This document shows, one piece after another, positions 24,441-55,933 of a stretch of DNA of 64,000 nt. The notes beneath the pieces are model-generated. The model searched no databases and was not told where the DNA came from. It worked only from the letters and a program-made list of their open reading frames with translations. The position numbers were made by a program, and so were the translations under genes. Source of the DNA: Amoebidium appalachense. Its lineage: Eukaryota; Ichthyosporea. The stretch is from NCBI GenBank assembly GCA_963693365.1, contig CAVNZM010000003.1:2480001-2544000 (forward strand). Direction: 5' to 3'. The first letter of the stretch is position 1, and each line of letters opens with the position of its first letter.

Positions 24441-25169
24441 AAAAAAAAAAAAAAAACATTTTTCTCTCCGGCACATTTTGCCTTTTCATTATTCCCTCCG
24501 TCATCCGTCTAATTCTATTCACTTCTGGTCAAACGTTTCGGGAAAGTTGAACTTCCGACCGCCACGGAAAGGGGCAGAAGGGGGAGGGGAGGGGGGGGAT
24601 GATGAAATAACCAGAGATTTCTGGGGAAGGGGGGCCGAGGAGTATAAGAGGAAGGTTTGGTGATCGGGGTGGAGGGGGTGGGGCCCAAAAAGGGCTTCCG
24701 CCCTCCCCCTCCCCCCTCCCCCCCCTGCCAACAAGCAGCACCACTCACCACGCATAAACATTACACGCACACACAAACCACCACCACCACCACAACCACC
24801 ATTAAGAACAGAGATGTGTGTGTGTGTGTGTGTGGTGGTGGTGGTGGTGGTGGTGGTGGGCGGGGGGAGGGGAGGGGAGACAGAGAGAGAAGAAAAAGAG
24901 GGAAGAAAAGGGAAGATTCTTCTTTTTAACACTTGTGTTTTCCTCCAGGAACCCGGTAACCCCAACAACATCCCGGGGCAGTACATGGTGCAATATGACC
25001 CAGGGTTCGATATTACACCCATCGTCAACAGAATAAAAGAGCTCACCGGTAAAGAGCCGGTAGGTCCTGTGTTTCGTTTTGTGTTTGTTTGTTTTTTTTC
25101 CCCGGATTTTCTTGCTTTCCTGAAGGGCTCCCTGCTTTCTTTGTTCGACACCCCCTTCTCCAACCCCCC

Positions 25170-25200
<31 letters not shown>

Positions 25201-26977
25201 ACACACACCACCAAACAACAACAACCCCTTTCTACTTCCATAGCGGATGAGTGTTCCTTGTGGCAGATTGCTTTTCAGTAGAAACGTGAAAACCCCTGAT
25301 CTAGTGAGATAACGAAACCGAATTCCATGTAAAGAAATACGGGTTAGTGTGGTGATGGTGGTAATGGTGGTGGTGTGTATGTGGGGGGGGGGGGGGGGAG
25401 GGAGGAGGGGGGGAGGGGGGAAGGATCGAAAAAACAGAAGAAAAAAACCCGAGAGAGAGGAGACAGGGGGAGGTGGGGGAGGGAGGGTGAGAGAGGGAGA
25501 GGAGAGGGAGCTTGTCGGGAGAGGGGGTGGGGGAGGGGGGGAGGGAGGGGGTGTTAGAGATTCACCCTCTCACCCTTTTCCCCCACACCCTTTTCCGCCA
25601 ACCGACAGGCTGCCATCAGATCACTCAACGTTGTTCCAATGACACTCACCGAAACAGAGGTGCAAATCCTCAGGAATCATCCAAATGTTACCTCGATTAC
25701 CCAAGACAGAAAGGTTGCAATTCAGGCACTAACACCGTTCGAGATAAAACGAAATAGGCGTCAATTCGAACTCAACCAGAAAATTGGCCTCTCCCTGGCC
25801 TCTCTCGGTCTATCCATAACCGACATGGAAAAGTACTCGGGATATCCCTGGGCACTGGATAGGCTCGATCAGAGATATCTCCCGTTGGATAACGCCACTT
25901 TCTACCCGGGGCCGTGGAGGGGTCAGGGGGTGGATATTTATGTCGTGGACTCGGGTATAGATACCAAACACAAGGAGTTTGAAGGTGAGACAGTAACTTC
26001 TCACCTTCCCCCCCCCCCTCCCCCCCTCCTCACACATACGCACACACACACACACACAGCTGAAGGTGAGACAGAAACTTCTCACCTCTCCCCCCCCCCC
26101 CCCCCCCCCCCCCCTCCTCACACATACGCACACAGCACTACCACACACACACACACACAGCACCACCAACACCACTATTACCACTACCACTACCACCACT
26201 ACCGACCACACATGCGCACACATACACACACACACACGACACACACGTGCATCTCCAAACAGCACGCATACACACATAGGAAGGAGTATGTGTCGTGTGT
26301 GTGATGTGTCGTGTGTGTGTCGTGTGTATGTGTGTATGCGTGCTGTACTCCTTCCTAAGTCCTTAAATATCCTTTCATGTATCCTAACCATTTCCTGTTG
26401 TCTGGTTAGTGCTCATCCAAGGGCTTGAACCTAAAACTGATCTAGCCAGTGCGCCAAATTCCAGGATCGTTGCCAAGATCGTTGCGAAGCGGTAATATAT
26501 TGAACTTATTTTGAAATAGTCATATTTTGAAATAAAAATATTCATATTTCAAAATATGATTATATATGACAAAATAATCATATATAAACAATATAATACA
26601 TGTTTATATATGATTATTATACATACATGCATACAATTTTCCACCGGTGGATATGTCCGTATCCACCCCATAGTATGGCACATATAAAAACCATGCTAAT
26701 ACAGCACCTTATATAACCATTTCAGTATGGTACCTAACCAATCCCCCCCCTCCCCTTCTCCCCAGGGCGTGCATCGTGCTACTGGTCGTTCCCCGGGCTG
26801 TCCTCCACGGGCAACACGACGGACTGCAGTGACCCGCTGACGCACGGCACGTTTGTGGCCAGTGTGGCGGCAGGCAAGACCGTGGGCGTGGCCAACCAGG
26901 CAACAGTCAAGAGTGTCAGGGTCGTGACTCTGCCCCCCCATCGGGGGGGTTTTTTTTTTTATTTTTTTTTTATGACG

Positions 26978-27020
<43 letters not shown>

Positions 27021-28039
27021 ACCCCGCAACGGGGGGACTGCTTGGGACGACAAATGTACTTTTGGTGGTAAGGACTCCCCCCTCTTGCCCCCCCCCCCCC
27101 CCCCCCTTTTTTTCACCCCATCAACCCCTCCCCCCCCCCCTGCAATTCCTCTCTCTCCCCTCCCTCCCTCCGTTTCCCCCCACCCATCCACACTCACCCC
27201 CCCCCCCCCCCCCCCCCCAACCAAAAAAAAAAAAAAAGGGCATCCCTCACTTAGCCTCTGCTTTTCTCCGTCTTCGTCCTTAACCCCCTAAATCACTCCT
27301 TTTCCCCCTACCCCCTCCCTCCCCCCCCCCCCCCCTTCCCTTCCCCCAGGACTTTTTTTCGGATGAAAGTACCTCCCTCTCCCCCCTCCCCCGCGCATGT
27401 CAGCCTGCCAGCCCACCAGCACCACCCAGCCGCACAGAACTATTCTTTGAAAAACAAATCATAGCACGCCTTAACGACTCTGAGTGTGTGTGTAGACTCA
27501 CACACACACACACACCACACACATCCTTTGTGCTCACAAAAATCACCATCCTATCAGGGCCTAGAGACCGTCCTTAGCCGCCCGGACAAAACCCGCCCAG
27601 CGGTGGTAGTAACATCCATAGTAGACTCCAACATCACACCACTCTACAAACAACTCATCGACCTTCTATGGGCCGACCGCGTTACCTTCTACAACGCAGC
27701 AGGAAACAATCACGGTGACGCATGCAAAATGTCACCCAACTGGGTTGGAAACGCTACCTCTGTAGGTGCGACGGCGTTTCGCGACCAATACCCCTTGTTC
27801 AGCAACTACGGTCCGTGTGTGGACATTTTTGCCCCGGGGGTGTATGTCCAGGGGGCCATTGCCGGCACTGCTGATACGGTGGAGGCAGACATCGGAACTT
27901 CCGTTTCGGCACCGCTTGTCGCCGGCACCGCGGCCGTTTATTTGAGTCAGTTTCCATATGCCGGCCCTGTCGAGGTGAGATTAGTTATCCCTTTTCCTAC
28001 TCCTCCACCCCCCTTCCCACCCAGCTGCCAGCGCTGCTT

Positions 28040-28071
<32 letters not shown>

Positions 28072-28931
28072 CCCACCCCTCTCCCCCACCACCTCCCCCT
28101 CCTCCTCCTCCTCCTCCTCCCCCCCCTCCCCCCCCCCCCCCTTCCCGGCACCTGCCCACCCACCCACCCACCCAACACACACAGAGAGAGAGAGAGAGAG
28201 AGAGGGTGAAGACGGGAGTATGTGGGGTTTGTGTGTATGTGTGTGTGTTGGGTTCTCTGTCTCTTCCCCCCCCCCCCCCCCCCCCACCACCACCACCACC
28301 ACCACCCTTCCCATCCCCCATCCCCCCCCCCTCTCCCCCACCCACCCCGTCCCTCATTTGATCTTATAAAGAGCCGATTGGTCCAGATAAACGGTGAAAG
28401 CACTGTAGTAAACCCCAGCCCAAAATATAAGATCAAATAAGGGACGGGGTGGGTGGTGGAGATTTTGGGCTGGGGTTTACTACAGTGCTTTCACCATTTG
28501 TTTGAACCAATCGGCTCTTTATAACATGCAATATTCGTAGATATATGATCATTTATATATCCTCACATTGGCCAATTTCTCCCCAGGTCCGCAACGCCGT
28601 TTTAGGAAACGCCGTCAAGGACGTCATCACCAACCTCCCCACAGACCTGGTCTCCCCAAACCTCCTCGTGAACGCCGTTTTCACCAAAACCTGCCGGTCG
28701 CTCCGCCCGGCTGTGGCAGCAGATGTTTGGTGCGCTAAACTCGCTAAACTCGCAAACACGACAGAGAGCTGCATTGCCAAGGGCGTGTGCTCAATGATGT
28801 CGCCGTATGATCTGCGGCCAATGGCGTGCAAGGGCAAGAACCCCAAGCAGCCGTTGTGGGATAAGTGGTGCCAGGGCGTCAGCTGTGACCCCGTGTACAA
28901 GGAGTTCTGTCAGGTGGTCCCAAGCCCATAG
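23479..28931 (+). CDS. Subtilisin-family (S8, proteinase K-like) secreted serine protease with signal peptide
   Basis: Six exons with GT/AG borders and agreeing phases: 23479-23565, 24949-25059, 25609-25984, 26766-27067, 27558-27974 and 28587-28931 (TAG). The product is 545 residues. Residues 1-20 form a signal peptide (hydrophobic LAAAIALCAHTVSA). An I9-type propeptide spans about 30-130. The catalytic triad is Asp180 (VVDSGID), His218 (THGTFVAS) and Ser407 (GTSVSAP). The last 70 residues are a Cys-rich tail with SPYDLRPMACKGKNP. Exon 4 is 87 bp longer than in the inverted paralogue at 13339-15820 because of an in-frame low-complexity insertion (codons 248-276) between VVTL and PATGG. If translated, a Gly/Phe/Pro run would interrupt the protease core, so activity is uncertain. 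Confidence 0.88.
23654..23767. repeat. 57-bp tandem duplication in subtilase intron 1
   Basis: Two identical-looking units, 23654-23710 and 23711-23767, starting ACATATTTGTGCTTGG. Each ends in TTGATGCAGGC, so a CAG acceptor-like site is duplicated with the unit. Confidence 0.92.
26521..26617. repeat. Two adjacent AT-rich hairpins in subtilase intron 3
   Basis: Hairpin 1 pairs 26521-26533 with 26546-26558. Hairpin 2 pairs 26574-26590 with 26601-26617. Both stems are perfect (13 and 17 bp). Confidence 0.85.
26933..27019 (+). repeat. 87-bp low-complexity insertion within subtilase exon 4
   Basis: C-run, CATCGG, G-run, T-rich tract, TATGACG and a long C-run. It sits between codons that are adjacent in the paralogue. 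The length is exactly 29 codons and there is no stop. It lacks GT-AG borders. Confidence 0.85.
28339..28523. repeat. Interleaved inverted repeats (A-B-A'-B') in subtilase intron 5
   Basis: A1 (28339-28366) is the reverse complement of A2 (28428-28455) with one mismatch. B1 (28365-28426) is the reverse complement of B2 (28462-28523) with a few mismatches. The order A1-B1-A2-B2 means the pairs interlock rather than nest. Confidence 0.85.
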
Positions 28932-29044
28932 TTTTGGTGAAAAGAAAAAAAGACACCACAACGAACCTCCCCCCCCCCCCCCCCCCCCCCCCCGCACCAC
29001 TACATAGTACGCACACGCGAAGGCTGTATACACTAGTATGTATT

Positions 29045-29358
29045 TAGTTGGTGGACGTCATGTTCATGACGCGATGTATTTAGTTGATGGACTCCGCGTC
29101 ATGTAAAAATCCGAAATGTTGTAGTTGGTGGACGTCATGTTCATGACGCGATGTATTTAGTTGATGGACTCCGCGTCATGTAAAAATCCGAAATGTTGTA
29201 GATGTATTTAGTTGATGAACTGTGTAGTTGTCATGTAAAAATCCGAAATGTTGTAGATGTATTTAGTTGATGAACTGTGTAGTTGTCATGTAAAAATCCG
29301 AAATGTTGTAGATGTATTTAGTTGATGAACTCCGCGTCATGTAAAAATCCGAATTGTG
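29045..29358. repeat. Minisatellite, 78-bp and 55-bp periods
   Basis: Two units of 78 bp (starting 29045 and 29123) share the core GTCATGTAAAAATCCGAAA... or CGTCATGTAAAAATCCG with three following 55-bp units (29201, 29256 and 29311). The shorter unit looks like an internally deleted or recombined form of the longer one. Confidence 0.85.
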
Positions 29359-29434
29359 TAGTTGAGTTGGTTGGTGAGCGTGACTGGTTCGAGTCCAATA
29401 TGTGAATAGCTTTAGGAATACTGTGACTGGTTCA

Positions 29435-29496
29435 CAGTTCTACATATTGATATTTGATGAACCCGCAGTTCTACATATTGATGTTTGATGAACCCG
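29435..29496. repeat. 31-bp tandem duplication
   Basis: Units 29435-29465 and 29466-29496 differ at about one base (ATATTTG versus ATGTTTG). Confidence 0.85.
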
Positions 29497-29566
29497 GTTG
29501 AAGTTACAAAACGTTTGTAACGAACATGCGTGGTCATGTGCTTACTTTAAATAACGACCCCCCTTT

Positions 29567-29597
<31 letters not shown>

Positions 29598-29637
29598 TAA
29601 CGACCCCCCTTCCCCCCTCCCCCCCCCCACACACACA

Positions 29638-29780
29638 AAGTTCTTTTGCTTTCGTGCAGCCGGGCTCACTAGGAGGGCCAGGTGAGCCCAGCTGCACGGA
29701 AGCAAAAGAACTTCAACCGCATCAAGCTCGGCTCACTAGGAGGGCCAGGTGAGCCCAGCTGCACGGAAGCAAAAGAACTT
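29638..29780. repeat. 32-bp-arm hairpin with duplicated right half
   Basis: Arms 29638-29669 and 29682-29713 are reverse complements with two mismatches and a 12-bp loop. The segment 29663-29713 is then repeated at 29730-29780. Confidence 0.88.
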
Positions 29781-29792
29781 AACAGCATAGTT

Positions 29793-29922
29793 CTAAAAAG
29801 AGACATCTAGCTATCTGTCAATTGATACCATATAGCTACTAAACTAAATTAGCTTTACACTAAAAAGAGACATCTAACTATCTGTCAATTGATACCATAT
29901 AGCTACTAAACTAAATTAGCTT
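29793..29922. repeat. 67-bp-period tandem duplication
   Basis: The 63-bp unit CTAAAAAGAGACATCTA... occurs at 29793-29855 and 29860-29922 with about one difference. Confidence 0.9.
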
Positions 29923-30211
29923 AGGCTCACACTTAAGAACAAACTATATCAGTTTGTTGCTTGACGTGTAGTCTCTAAGGGGGTCCATCCCGGAGATAAT
30001 TCACTTCGCAACTCGTGCCCCTCTATCCCTATCTACTCTTAGATTTGAAGCTTTCGTCAGGATATAAGATGAAAATCCAGAAAATCGTAAAATTGGAGTT
30101 TTAGAAGATCATTAATTTGAATTTATGAGATTAATAAAAGTATTTAATAGCTATTTAATAGTTAATTAACTTATTTATTAAGTTAAGGAAGGAATCTTAT
30201 ACTATGTTAAT

Positions 30212-30309
30212 AGTACATCTGGGGTAGACTTGCATCAAGCTTAGAGTAAGAGTAGAGGAGAGTACATCTGGGGTAGACTTGCATCAAGCTTAGAGTAAGA
30301 GTAGAGGAG
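30212..30309. repeat. 49-bp perfect tandem duplication
   Basis: Units 30212-30260 and 30261-30309, starting AGTACATCTGGGG, appear identical. Confidence 0.92.
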
Positions 30310-30778
30310 AGAAGAGAGAACATCCATTCCCTGCCAGGTGTGCACGTGTGGTGCGGTTGAAGTTTTTAAAAATTGCCTGACGGCTTTTATTATCCAATAT
30401 AGAAGTGGATTTAATTCCATTTTTTCAAAAGAGCTTGTGTAGCTTTCGGATCTGTGTGGTCTATAGCTATATATGTGTATACATCGCCACCTTTCATGGT
30501 CAAGCACAAATACGTACTATTACGGCCGGATGCCATATGAAGGACGAAACAACTTGGCAATGCGGCCATGCCATACATGCGCCTCGGCGACGTCATGATA
30601 ATACATGTAGCATGCATGAGTGGAATTCAAACGTGTCACGAATACACTGTCATACAGCTGTACGCCTCCGCGTAAGCATGTTTAGCCCAATATTAGTTGG
30701 TCGGGATGTGAGGGAAGTTCTTTAAAAAAGGGAGGCTGGGGAGCGGGCAGCGACGGGGGGATCCGGAAGGGGGGAGGT

Positions 30779-30813
<35 letters not shown>

Positions 30814-31110
30814 GGGAGGGAGAGGCCGTGGAGGTATCGGTCTGCGTGATTCGACTCATGCGGCCCAAGTTCCATTGGTACATTAGGTAGCCCGGGGCCC
30901 TAGCGCAGCTCAGCGTAGGCCTGCACACCACACGTACGTATACGGTACCGTGCACACCACTGTGAAGTTGGTTGAGGCTGAAAGCCGCTGTATATGCATA
31001 CGGATACATAAATTACTCGCCGGTATGTACAGTACTGTAATACATTGTGGTTAAACGTTGTACGGCTGGTGATCGGATCGATGATATATCCATGAGTTTA
31101 CTTTCTTCCG

Positions 31111-31143
<33 letters not shown>

Positions 31144-31624
31144 TGGTGGTGGTGCGTGGTGGAAGGGTGGTCCGTGGTGGTGCGGTGTGTACGTGTGTGT
31201 GGTGGGGGGGGGGGGGGAGAAGGGGGATGGGACCGTGAGACAAATTCGTTCGGGATTGGTGTGCAAGTGTGGGGGAAAAGTTGGGTGGCATGGCGTTTGG
31301 AAATGGTTGTGGTACAGTACGTTACGTTATAAGGATATTCAAAAAAAAAAAAAACGTTTTTACGAAAGGGGACCCTATGTATACAGACGGTGAATATGAT
31401 AGGAGAAACGGTCGACCGGAAGTGAAAGTGTGTGCATGTGTTGTGCTGGGCGGTGGGTGTTCAAAGGGTAAGAATCAAATCAAACAGATCGATACACTAT
31501 GAATTCCCGGGGCAAGCTTGATCAATGAGCCAGAGGAACCCTTTGCTCCCTTTGCTACTGCCAACCAAAAAAAAAAAAAAATAAACTCATGATAATGAAT
31601 TTTTTTTTTATTTTATCACGTTTT

Positions 31625-31659
31625 GTTCCCGGAGGGCCTTTTCAGGCCCTCTAGGGAAA
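31625..31659. repeat. GC-rich hairpin
   Basis: GTTCCCGGAGGGCC (31625-31638) pairs with GGCCCTCTAGGGAAC (31645-31659) around a short TTTTCA loop, with one bulge. It follows a T-rich stretch. Confidence 0.6.
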
Positions 31660-32385
31660 CTACCGTCTACCACACAGCTATGATAATGAAAGCAGTGGCA
31701 TATTAAATGCCCTTATTATTAAATGGCAACCGTGTCATGTACATGATCATATAGGGGACCAACACACACGTCCAAAAAAGGAGGTTCCAAGTAATTAAAA
31801 ATGGGATGGCCATGGTGCCCGTTGGTGCAGCAATGCCATGGCCAAAGCAAGCGCCCACATCACAGTTGCAGGCAGGACGGTACACCGGTGGTGGTGGTGG
31901 TGGTGAGGGAGGGGGGGGGGAGGGGGGGGGGGGGGGGGGGGGGGAGGAGGGGGGAGGAGGAGGGGAGGGGGGGGGGGGGAGAGAGAGAGAGAGAGGGGAA
32001 GGGATAGGAGATGGTGGAAAGGGAAGGGAAGAATTGAAAATAAAAACACTCAGTACAAGTTAGCACACAAATATTAGCATGTGACCATATAACTTAGTTT
32101 GATACCTAACCTTTGTGTGTCTCCCACCCACACAACCGCGACGGGCAGCCCGATCATGAGGGGGGAAACTCCGCCGGCCGGGGGGCAAAACCTGCCACGT
32201 TCGACTGTGGCCTCAGCCGCCGTATGATAAACTATACTCTGTATGAGTTGGCGCGTGATCAGTCGCTTCGGAAGGAGAGTTTTGTCAGCCTTGAAAAATA
32301 AGAGCTACCTCCAAAGGTAGCAGGTGCAAAACGTGTCACCCCGGTCCTGAGTCACCCGTGTCACCCTTGGCCCGGGAGCATTCTT

Positions 32386-32483
32386 ATTGGTTGCTCATGT
32401 CAACAATAAAACCATTCTGATTGGCTAATCTATATTTCATAAGATATTGGGCCATTCGATTGGATCATGCTGAGCCCTATATA
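32386..32483 (+). promoter_or_regulatory. Core promoter of the thiolase gene: four inverted CCAAT boxes and TATA
   Basis: ATTGG occurs at 32386-32390, 32420-32424, 32446-32450 and 32459-32463, followed by TATATA at 32478-32483. The thiolase ATG is 172 bp downstream. Inverted CCAAT boxes bind NF-Y in animals and fungi; binding here is inferred. Confidence 0.55.
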
Positions 32484-32654
32484 CACACTGAACACTGGCC
32501 TTTGAGCTTTTCAAAGACTGAAATTCACTGAAACAAAAACATACACCCTCCTTTGATCAAAGCACCTTCATGGAAGAGAAAAGCAATATTGCTCTCTTCT
32601 TCTCCCCTCTTCTATTAATCGTGTGTAGTTTTATAGTCAGGAAGAGAAGCGAAA

Positions 32655-39309
<6,655 letters not shown>

Positions 39310-39558
39310 TATGGGTATATATCGCTTTGCACTTAAGTCTATTTGGCGTTTGTATGAGTGGGGAAATCGAGGGAGGCATGGGTATTTGTGTGCCCGAGAA
39401 ATTATGCTCAAACTGGGCCTCCCCCCCCCCCCCCCCCCCTTCCCCCTCCGCTGCTCCCAGGCCTTCCTCCTCCTCCCCCCTTGTCACCCCTCCTCACCTT
39501 TTCCTCATTATATGAATGCAGCAAACTTATGATATTGATACACACACACACACACACG

Positions 39559-39630
<72 letters not shown>

Positions 39631-39663
39631 GTGTGCGTGTGTGTGTGAGGGGTAGAGGGAGAG

Positions 39664-39714
<51 letters not shown>

Positions 39715-40143
39715 AATCCACGCATATCATGTGTATGATCATGGCGTATACACATGTGTATGCCCTACACTGTACTCGACTTAGCAGATGTGCAGTAACG
39801 TCATAGTATCGATTCCGGAATAGACTGTAGATTTGGGAATCGGATTGGCCAAGGGGTTTAGACACGTTTAAAAAATAGGAGAGAAGAGGTTAGGGGGATC
39901 GCCCTTTATGAGTAGCCAATAGGTTTCAATCTTGCGAGATGTAACAAGTATATAAGCCTGCCCTCGGTGGCCACAATAAACAGTCTTCCAGATCAAGTTT
40001 TGTATGACAGACAGACAGAGAGAGAGGGAGCGAGAGAGAGAGAGAGAGAGAGAGTGTGTGTGTGTGTGTGTGTGCGTGTGTGTGTGTAAGGGAGAGAGAC
40101 AGGGAGAGATGGAGGGAGGGAGGGAGGGAGGGAGGGAGGGAGA

Positions 40144-40199
<56 letters not shown>

Positions 40200-40217
40200 C
40201 AGAGCGAGAGAGGGAGG

Positions 40218-40265
<48 letters not shown>

Positions 40266-40622
40266 CAGAGGCAGAGGGAGAGAGAGAGAGAGGGGGGGGC
40301 GGGGCGGGGGGGGGGGGGGGGGAGGGGGGGAAGAGAGAGAGAGAGAGATAGAGAAAGAGAGAGAGCCGTTGGCATATTTAGGAAATGAGAAAAGTCTAAG
40401 GAAAGGGATCGAACTACACAGTCGACGGCTTATTTTGCTCTCCAACAGCGTGATTCATAGATTCCGAGTGTGGTCCGGGTTAGTTTATTCATTACAGTTT
40501 GAATATTTTATCTAGATTGGAACCACAGATCAATCGGAACGGTTTCGTTTCTGCCACCGTGTACATAAAACCAATCACAATGTAGCTCAAGAGTATGTGT
40601 GTATAACCAAGATGACTAAACA
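39310..40622. other. Intergenic region between two convergent genes
   Basis: Holds a CA/GA/GT compound (39541-39709) and GA-rich arrays with GGGA and G-runs (40005-40366). An AATAAA at 39975-39980 could end the thiolase transcript, but it is over 650 bp past the stop. Confidence 0.6.
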
Positions 40623-40628
40623 TTTATT
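40623..40628 (-). terminator. Poly(A) signal of the M13 peptidase gene
   Basis: AATAAA on the minus strand, about 118 bp past the peptidase stop codon. It is a canonical hexamer at a typical distance. Confidence 0.55.
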
Positions 40629-40745
40629 CGCAAAATAATTAATGCACACATTTCTTTGACTTTACTAGCCATGTTTGCCAGCAAAGTGTTTTTCTCACAG
40701 ACATTAGTTCTCGCTTTTTTTCTTGCATACATATAGTAGCTGTGT

Positions 40746-54158
<13,413 letters not shown>

Positions 54159-54405
54159 CTTTGCGCCTATGTGCTATAGTGCCTGCACTCAAGGCACACC
54201 AAAAAAATTGTGTTTTCTGCTTATTGTCAAACCATGACAATATGCAGATTTGTGGGCACTGCGGTTGCTTTTATGGCTGAGAGGCCGCGCCAGTGCTGGT
54301 AAGAAGCCTTCGTTCAAGAGCGAGCCTCAGATCCGAGTTGAATGAAGATGCCCACAGATTGTGTGCGCCTCTGACCTCTTCTCGGGTCCGACCGAAAACG
54401 CAGCC
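54159..54405. promoter_or_regulatory. Bidirectional promoter region, M13 peptidase and RPL37
   Basis: Only 247 bp separate the divergent start codons. There is no clear TATA for RPL37. A pyrimidine tract (TTGCTTTTATGG, about 54265) lies 135 bp upstream of its ATG, which fits a ribosomal-protein-type start. Confidence 0.5.
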
Positions 54406-54582
54406 ATGACGAAGGGTACGTCCAGTTTCGGAAAGCGCCACAACAAGACGCACACACTGTGCGTCCGTTGTGGGAAGCGCTCGTACCACATCCAGAAGTC
54501 GACATGCGCTGCCTGCGGCTACCCGTCTGCCCGTAAGCGCACCTACCAGTGGGGCCAGAAGGCCATCCGCCGCAAGACCTCT
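54406..54582 (+). CDS. RPL37: 60S ribosomal protein L37 (eL37), first exon only
   Basis: Residues 1-59 start [19 protein letters not shown] and hold both zinc-binding CxxC pairs (CVRC and CAAC), CGYP and the QKAIRRKT stretch. eL37 is about 90-97 residues. The conserved second part (GTGRMR and on) should follow at this point. A GTACATG donor sits right after Thr-Ser at 54583. I found no matching exon in the remaining 9.4 kb, so either the intron is very long or the copy is broken. Reading through adds 44 unrelated residues and is unlikely. Confidence 0.85.
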
Positions 54583-55532
54583 GTACATGTCGAGCCGTAT
54601 TTCTCTTTCGAACTCCATCACATATATTATTATGATTCATCGACGTCCATGTACTGTACATGTGAATGTCTCCGGACATGGCCATGTTTATCAATATTTG
54701 AAATTTGAATATATGCATGAGAAAACGCCTATAGTAGTGGGGCTTAGAGAGATGTCTTCATAAGAACCGGTTTACGCATCAGCTAATTTTGCAAGTGGGC
54801 GCCGGCGTGCTGACCTGAGTACCTATAGATATAATTATAACTATGTATACACGTCTGTTTAAGTAAAGCATTTTCCTTTGTTTATAACATAAAATTCCTG
54901 TTTAATAATGTATCACACGCGAACACAAGCACGCAGAGCAAGAGAGGAGTTTTGGCCACCGGTATACTGCAGCTGTAGGCTGTACCAACCAGAAAAGTGC
55001 GTTCGGGGGCTGGCGATATATATATATCTGACCGCGAGATCTAGATCTAGATGCATTTCATAACTTATTCCGAGACCATTCTTCGATCGAAGATCTGCCA
55101 ATCATTTACCTGCATTTGTTGTTACAACAGTGTAGCAACCCTGTTTCAGTTCACGACAATAGGTAGTTTTCATGCTTAGAAGATCCAAAGAAGCATAATA
55201 TTTGGGCCATTGGCCGGGTGTGTACTTATATGATCATTTCCTTCTTTTCCTTGCCAGTCTTTTATGATTGATGGCCTTGTTTTCTACTCTTGACTCGGCG
55301 GACGCAGACTGTCGACGTCAGACAAGCTCGTCAGACATGTGCAGCGCTAGCACCAAAACTTTGAACGCACGAGCTCCTCGATTGTACCTTCCTAATTTGG
55401 ATAGACCCCACTAATGCATTATTTGAGTAAAACTTTGCTTAGCTTGTTCAATATGTGGGTAAAAATCTATTATACGCCCATACAGCCGAAGCCTAATAGC
55501 ATATTATATATCATAACAGCCATGCCCCCCCC

Positions 55533-55581
<49 letters not shown>

Positions 55582-55865
55582 CGCGTCGCCCCCTCCACAT
55601 CCAGCCCCCCCCCCCCCCCCCCCCCTCTTCCCCAACACACACACACACACCTCCCCCCCCCACCCACCCCCACCACCACCACCACCACTAACCTCCCCGC
55701 GCCCCTTTTCTCCCAACACTAGTACTGCCACGGTCATCATGTGCGACGTGCACGACCGTCAATTGTTCCCATAGCTGGATACGCATCATGATATACGTGT
55801 GCGTGTGTGCGTGCATGTGTGAGCGTGTGTGTGTGCGTGCGTGTGTGCGTTTGTGCGTGTGCGTG

Positions 55866-55933
<68 letters not shown>

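Larger units (their letters stand above)
28932..32340. other. Intergenic region rich in independent tandem duplications
   Basis: No gene recognised. It holds the minisatellite at 29045-29358, short tandem pairs and a hairpin to 30309, AT-rich DNA around 30050-30200, G-rich tracts (30774-30820, 31201-31219 and 31900-31990), a poly-T tract (31111-31142) and a hairpin at 31625-31659. Confidence 0.7.

Noticed and set aside
26933-27067. Treating the 87-bp insertion in subtilase exon 4 as an intron
   Set aside because: No AG acceptor exists between the insertion and the true donor at 27068, and no GT lies at its left border.
29045-29358. Possible CRISPR-like array
   Set aside because: Units are contiguous tandem repeats of 78 and 55 bp without unique spacers, in a eukaryotic genome.
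29359-29400. Functional tRNA gene
   Set aside because: A and B boxes are present, but there is no room for an anticodon arm and no acceptor stem pairing.
54583-54708. Read-through C-terminus for RPL37
   Set aside because: The 44 codons after position 54582 share nothing with eL37, and a splice donor lies exactly at the break.
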